DNA of 54,518 nucleotides from Limnohabitans sp. (GTDB lineage: Bacteria; Pseudomonadota; Gammaproteobacteria; Burkholderiales; Burkholderiaceae_C), in the NCBI RefSeq assembly GCF_017848645.1, contig NZ_JAFEIF010000060.1, positions 1-54,518 on the forward strand, in the 5' to 3' direction. Every line of letters begins with the position of its first letter. Within the stretch, counting starts at the first letter, position 1. This document shows positions 52,021 to 54,518 of this stretch, one piece after another. The position numbers and the translations under genes are program-made. The notes beneath the pieces were generated by a model, which did not search any database, was not told where the DNA came from, and saw only the letters and a program-made list of their open reading frames with translations.

Positions 52021-52187
52021 ATTGAGGCCTGATCTTGCTGCGATTCGTCTACGCTGCTCTTGCTCAAGGCCAGCGTGACTTTCACGCCATCTTCCTTGAA
52101 CGCCAGCTCGGCAGGCGACGGCAGAAAATCTGCAACCACCTCAACATCTCCCATGGGCTCATCCGTGTAAACGATCTTCTTTTTCAC
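51975..52187 (-). pseudogene. CopG/BrnA-like antitoxin truncated at copy C
   Basis: The frame opens with GTG overlapping the vapC stop. Its first ~47 residues (K-K-K-I-V-Y-T-D-E-P start, then FLPSPAELAFKEDGVKVTLAL) match a common CopG-like antitoxin family of about 80-90 residues, in which a helix-helix part should follow. After S-S-V-D the sequence turns into unrelated residues made by reading copy C backwards. The ribbon-helix-helix is therefore broken. Confidence 0.7.
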
Positions 52188-52591
52188 GTCATCCAGTCCT
52201 CAATTTTCAAGCCCGGCACCCGCTTGAAGTGCCGTGTGTTGTGGGTTACCAAGGGCAGGCCCAGCGCCAATGCGTGCGCGGCGATTTGGGTGTCCATCTC
52301 GCCAATGGGCTGCCCGGTTTGCTGCAGGTGGGCGGCAACTTCTCCATAGTAGTCTGCGGCCTCCAGCGTCCATGGCAAAACGGGCAACTCATTGAGCAGC
52401 AAATCAATGGTTCGGCGGCGTTTGTCTTCGGCTTGCAGCAGTGCCTGCCCAAACCGAGTTTCGGCGCGGGTGATGGCGGAGATGGCGACCTCCTGCTTTT
52501 TGAGCGCCACCAACATGCGCGTTTGCAGCGCGGCAGAGCTGTTGCGTGCGAAGTAGCCCAAGATGTTGGTGTCCACCAAAAACTTGATCAC
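52184..52591 (-). CDS. vapC: VapC-like PIN-domain toxin
   Basis: A 135-residue PIN RNase. Acidic active-site residues are seen at D7 (LVDTNIL), E44 (ITRAETRFG) and D100 (EMDTQIAAHAL); the fourth position has N118 (THNTRHF) as in many VapC proteins. Such toxins cleave initiator tRNA or rRNA. It overlaps vapB by 4 bases and the truncated CopG-like gene by 4 bases. Confidence 0.93.
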   Translation of the reverse strand: MIKFLVDTNILGYFARNSSAALQTRMLVALKKQEVAISAITRAETRFGQALLQAEDKRRRTIDLLLNELPVLPWTLEAADYYGEVAAHLQQTGQPIGEMDTQIAAHALALGLPLVTHNTRHFKRVPGLKIEDWMT

Positions 52592-52917
52592 TTGCGGGCC
52601 TTGGTTTTGGCGGTGCGTTTAACGGAGGCTTTGGGGGCTGTTGGCGTATCCCAGTCTGCAAACGGATTTTTGGGTGGATTTTTTTGCCGACTGGCATCCG
52701 ATAAAAAGTCGTCGGGCAATGGGCTGTCCGCAATGGCGGCCATCAGCGCATCCAGCCGACGCTTGCGCAATGTTTCCGTGTCCTTGGGCTTGAGCGTGAT
52801 CTCTCCCGTCACCTCGTTGCGAGCAATCCACATTTCATCGACATCCACACGAAATGCCTTGGGCAAGCGAATCGCCTGGCTGTTGCCGTTGGTAAAAACT
52901 TTGGCGGTAGCGAGCAT
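52588..52917 (-). CDS. vapB: VapB-like antitoxin, AbrB/SpoVT type
   Basis: The 109-residue antitoxin has an N-terminal swapped-hairpin DNA-binding domain (KVFTNGNSQAIRLPKAFRVD) as in VagC/VapB, and a basic Lys/Pro-rich tail. AAGGAGG lies 5-6 bases before the ATG, a strong site that fits higher antitoxin expression. GTATCTA repeats upstream are likely operators. Confidence 0.9.
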   Translation of the reverse strand: MLATAKVFTNGNSQAIRLPKAFRVDVDEMWIARNEVTGEITLKPKDTETLRKRRLDALMAAIADSPLPDDFLSDASRQKNPPKNPFADWDTPTAPKASVKRTAKTKARK

Positions 52918-52934
52918 GGCACCCTCCTTGGAAT

Positions 52935-52955
52935 GTATCTATGAAAACGTATCTA
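52935..52955. promoter_or_regulatory. Direct repeats upstream of vapB
   Basis: GTATCTA occurs at 52935-52941 and 52949-52955, 14 bases apart, just before the vapB ribosome site. This is a plausible VapBC operator; no palindrome is clear. Confidence 0.4.
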
Positions 52956-53047
52956 CTTTATCACCAAGCAATTGATTCAGTCCAAGTCAAAAACCCACAG
53001 CTGAATTGATCTTGACACCGCGCACGATACGATTTTCATCCCATTCA

Positions 53048-53087
53048 AATCATAAATTGATATGATTAAGCCATGAAATCATATCAA
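53048..53087 (+). promoter_or_regulatory. Inverted repeats across the second Fic start codon
   Basis: TTGATATGATT (53057-53067) and AATCATATCAA (53077-53087) are perfect 11-base arms; the 9-base loop holds the ATG (53073-53075). The upstream arm is weaker than in copy 1 (AATCAT at 53048-53053 pairs with ATGATT at 53062-53067). A possible promoter upstream is TTGATC, 16 bases, TACGAT. Confidence 0.65.
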
Positions 53088-54260
53088 CGTTGGATTTGGC
53101 AGCTGCCAGAGTGGCCAGCATTGGCGTTCGACGCGCAGCGAATCCAGGCGGCATTGGCGGCCGCAAGAACATCCCAAGGAATTCTTCTTGGCAAAGCGGA
53201 GGCGATTGGCCTGGAAGGGCTGCAGCCCCACATCCGCGACTCGCTGACGCAAGAGGCATTGACCACCTCTGCGATTGAAGGCGAAAAGCTGGACCCTGAA
53301 AGTGTTCGCTCTTCCGTGGCCCGGCGCTTGGGGCTGGACACGTCGGGTGCCCCCGTGCGCGAAGGCAGGCGCAACATCGAGGGGCTAATTGATGTGTTGC
53401 AAGACGCCACCCTCAACACCGATGCACCCTTGACGCTGGAGCGGCTGTGCAGTTGGCACGGGGCGCTTTTCCCCACGGGCTTTTCGGGCATGCAGCGCAT
53501 TGATGTGGGCGCTCTGCGTTCTGTGCCCATGGAGATCGTCAGTGGGGCCGTGGGCCACAGCAAGCTGCATTACGCCGCGCCACCCGCTGAAGGTCTGGCC
53601 GAGCAGATGGACGCTTTTTTGAATTGGTTCAACCAAACCCAGCCCAAAGTCGGGCCGCAGCCCATGGACGGCTTGGTGCGTGCCGCTGTCTCGCATCTGT
53701 GGTTCGAGACGCTGCACCCGTTTGACGATGGCAACGGTCGTCTAGGCCGGGCCATCTTGCAACTGGCACTGGGCCAAGACATGGGCCAGCCTGGGCGCAT
53801 CGTGACACTGTCGCGGCAAATCGAGTCGTGCAAAGACCAGTATTACCGCGAGCTAGAGCGGGCACAACGCTCCAAAAGCATGGACGTGACGGCATGGGTC
53901 GAATGGTTGCTGGCGCAAATTGATCTGGCCAACGAATTCGCCAACCGCACCATCGATTCCGCCATTCAACGCATTCGGTTTCAGGCCCAAATGTCATCGG
54001 TCTCGCTCAATGAGCGTCAGCATAAAACCATGAAGAAGCTGCTGGATGCTGGCCCCAAAGGTTTTGAGGGCGGCATGACCACGCGCAAGCACGAGCGGAT
54101 TGCGCAAACCTCAACACCCACCGCCGCCCGAGACCTCATCGATCTGGAACGCCTGGGGCTGCTCACCCGGTACGGTGATGGTCGATCAACACGGTATTAC
54201 CCCGCGATAGAAGGCTGGGCCGAGGACGATGCCAAGTTGGGCAAAGCCAGTGGGACTTGA
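53073..54260 (+). CDS. Fic-family adenylyltransferase, copy 2
   Basis: A 395-residue paralogue of the gene at 38606 with the same layout: DUF4172-like N-terminus, inhibitory motif T65-x3-E69-G70, catalytic H215 in HPFDDGNGRLGR, and a winged-helix-like C-terminus. About 36 residues differ, scattered outside the motifs; the last residues diverge (GT here, GKAD in copy 1), close to the IS21-type element. Both copies keep all catalytic residues, so both are probably active. Confidence 0.93.
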   Translation: MKSYQRWIWQLPEWPALAFDAQRIQAALAAARTSQGILLGKAEAIGLEGLQPHIRDSLTQEALTTSAIEGEKLDPESVRSSVARRLGLDTSGAPVREGRRNIEGLIDVLQDATLNTDAPLTLERLCSWHGALFPTGFSGMQRIDVGALRSVPMEIVSGAVGHSKLHYAAPPAEGLAEQMDAFLNWFNQTQPKVGPQPMDGLVRAAVSHLWFETLHPFDDGNGRLGRAILQLALGQDMGQPGRIVTLSRQIESCKDQYYRELERAQRSKSMDVTAWVEWLLAQIDLANEFANRTIDSAIQRIRFQAQMSSVSLNERQHKTMKKLLDAGPKGFEGGMTTRKHERIAQTSTPTAARDLIDLERLGLLTRYGDGRSTRYYPAIEGWAEDDAKLGKASGT

Positions 54261-54286
54261 GGTGCATGACACCCTGATGGCCAGTC

Positions 54287-54323
54287 CAAATTCCCCCACC
54301 CGTGGCCACCCCAAATTCCCCCA
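54287..54323. repeat. Terminal repeats of the IS21-family element
   Basis: CCAAATTCCCCCA occurs at 54287-54299 and 54311-54323, between the Fic stop and the istB stop. IS21-family ends carry such multiple direct repeats for transposase binding. The exact outer end cannot be fixed; it lies within about 27 bases of the Fic stop. Confidence 0.65.
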
Positions 54324-54338
54324 GGCAGCGCAGTCGGA

Positions 54339-54518
54339 TTATGACCCTTCAGCTTGGATGGCCAAGCGTGCCGCCGCCTCCTTGAGCCTGTAGCTCTTGC
54401 CCTCAAACTCCAGCATCACGCAGCGGTGCATCAACCTGTCCAAAATCGTGCTGGCCATCGTGGCATCGCCCAGATACTTGCCCCAGTCCTGCACCACCCG
54501 GTTCGATGTCACCACCAG
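54339..54518 (-). mobile_element. istB: IS21-family istB helper ATPase, C-terminal part (runs off the window)
   Basis: Sixty codons on the minus strand end in TAA at 54341-54339. The residues L-V-V-T-S-N-R-V-V-Q-D-W-G-K-Y-L-G-D, then A-S-T-I-L-D-R-L-M-H-R, are the C-terminal region of IstB, the AAA+ helper of IS21 transposition. The frame is intact to the window edge. The transposase istA would lie further right. Confidence 0.88.

Noticed and set aside
51799..52032. Plus-strand frame of 77 codons across copy C
   Set aside because: Most of it is antisense to the RelE-type toxin gene; only the last ~16 codons are meaningful, as the helicase vestige.

Overview
The window reads as chromosomal DNA of a betaproteobacterium of the order Burkholderiales, most likely Comamonadaceae. 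The grounds are the trxA-rho-rpmE order, a ppk-sixA-ppx plus pstSCAB-phoUBR phosphate block, Bug/TctC and TRAP solute receptors, and proteins typical of that family. The genus cannot be fixed from sequence alone. Gene density is high and no gene-free stretch exceeds about 300 bases. I see no rRNA, tRNA or CRISPR array.

Layout. (1) 1-5.4 kb: a TRAP transporter operon (dctP-dctQ-dctM-Nudix, minus strand), an FAH-family hydrolase, a divergent MarR regulator and an ABM-domain protein. The dctP upstream region is rich in operator-like palindromes. (2) 5.6-20.6 kb: a phosphate island. ppk and sixA are followed by ppx on the other strand, then an arsenate-export operon (gap-arsJ-arsR, minus strand), a TlpA-like thioredoxin, and the pstSCAB-phoU-phoB-phoR operon. 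Candidate Pho boxes with the same spacing to a -10 lie before pstS, ppk and gap, so phosphate uptake, polyphosphate synthesis and arsenate detoxification may share PhoB control. (3) 20.6-34.9 kb: MATE exporter and ArnT-like membrane protein, rpmE2, rho with a C-rich leader, trxA, a flavoprotein, rhlE, a TonB-dependent receptor, an alpha/beta hydrolase, a Bug-type receptor and an Old Yellow Enzyme. (4) 35-49.7 kb: a RluA-family pseudouridine synthase, a BrnT/BrnA-like toxin-antitoxin pair, yaaA-queF-PACE exporter, a first Fic gene, DUF2805, ChaN-like, low-molecular-weight phosphatase, an Att-like ABC exporter operon, a DnaQ/GIY-YIG fusion nuclease and a superfamily I helicase. (5) 49.4-54.5 kb: an accessory patch at the 3' end of the helicase gene. 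The last 271 bp of the helicase recur after a Bro-N gene. A third, shorter and degraded copy follows a RelE/HigA-like module and truncates a CopG-like antitoxin gene next to VapBC. A second Fic gene, about 91% identical to the first, and the end of an IS21-family element close the window.

The most unusual signals are: the serial duplication of the helicase 3' end between small toxin-antitoxin/Bro-N cassettes; the paired Fic genes whose start codons sit in the loop of a conserved 11-bp inverted repeat, with an apparent gene-conversion tract between the copies; and an arsenate exit route embedded in the phosphate regulon behind a Pho-box-like site.
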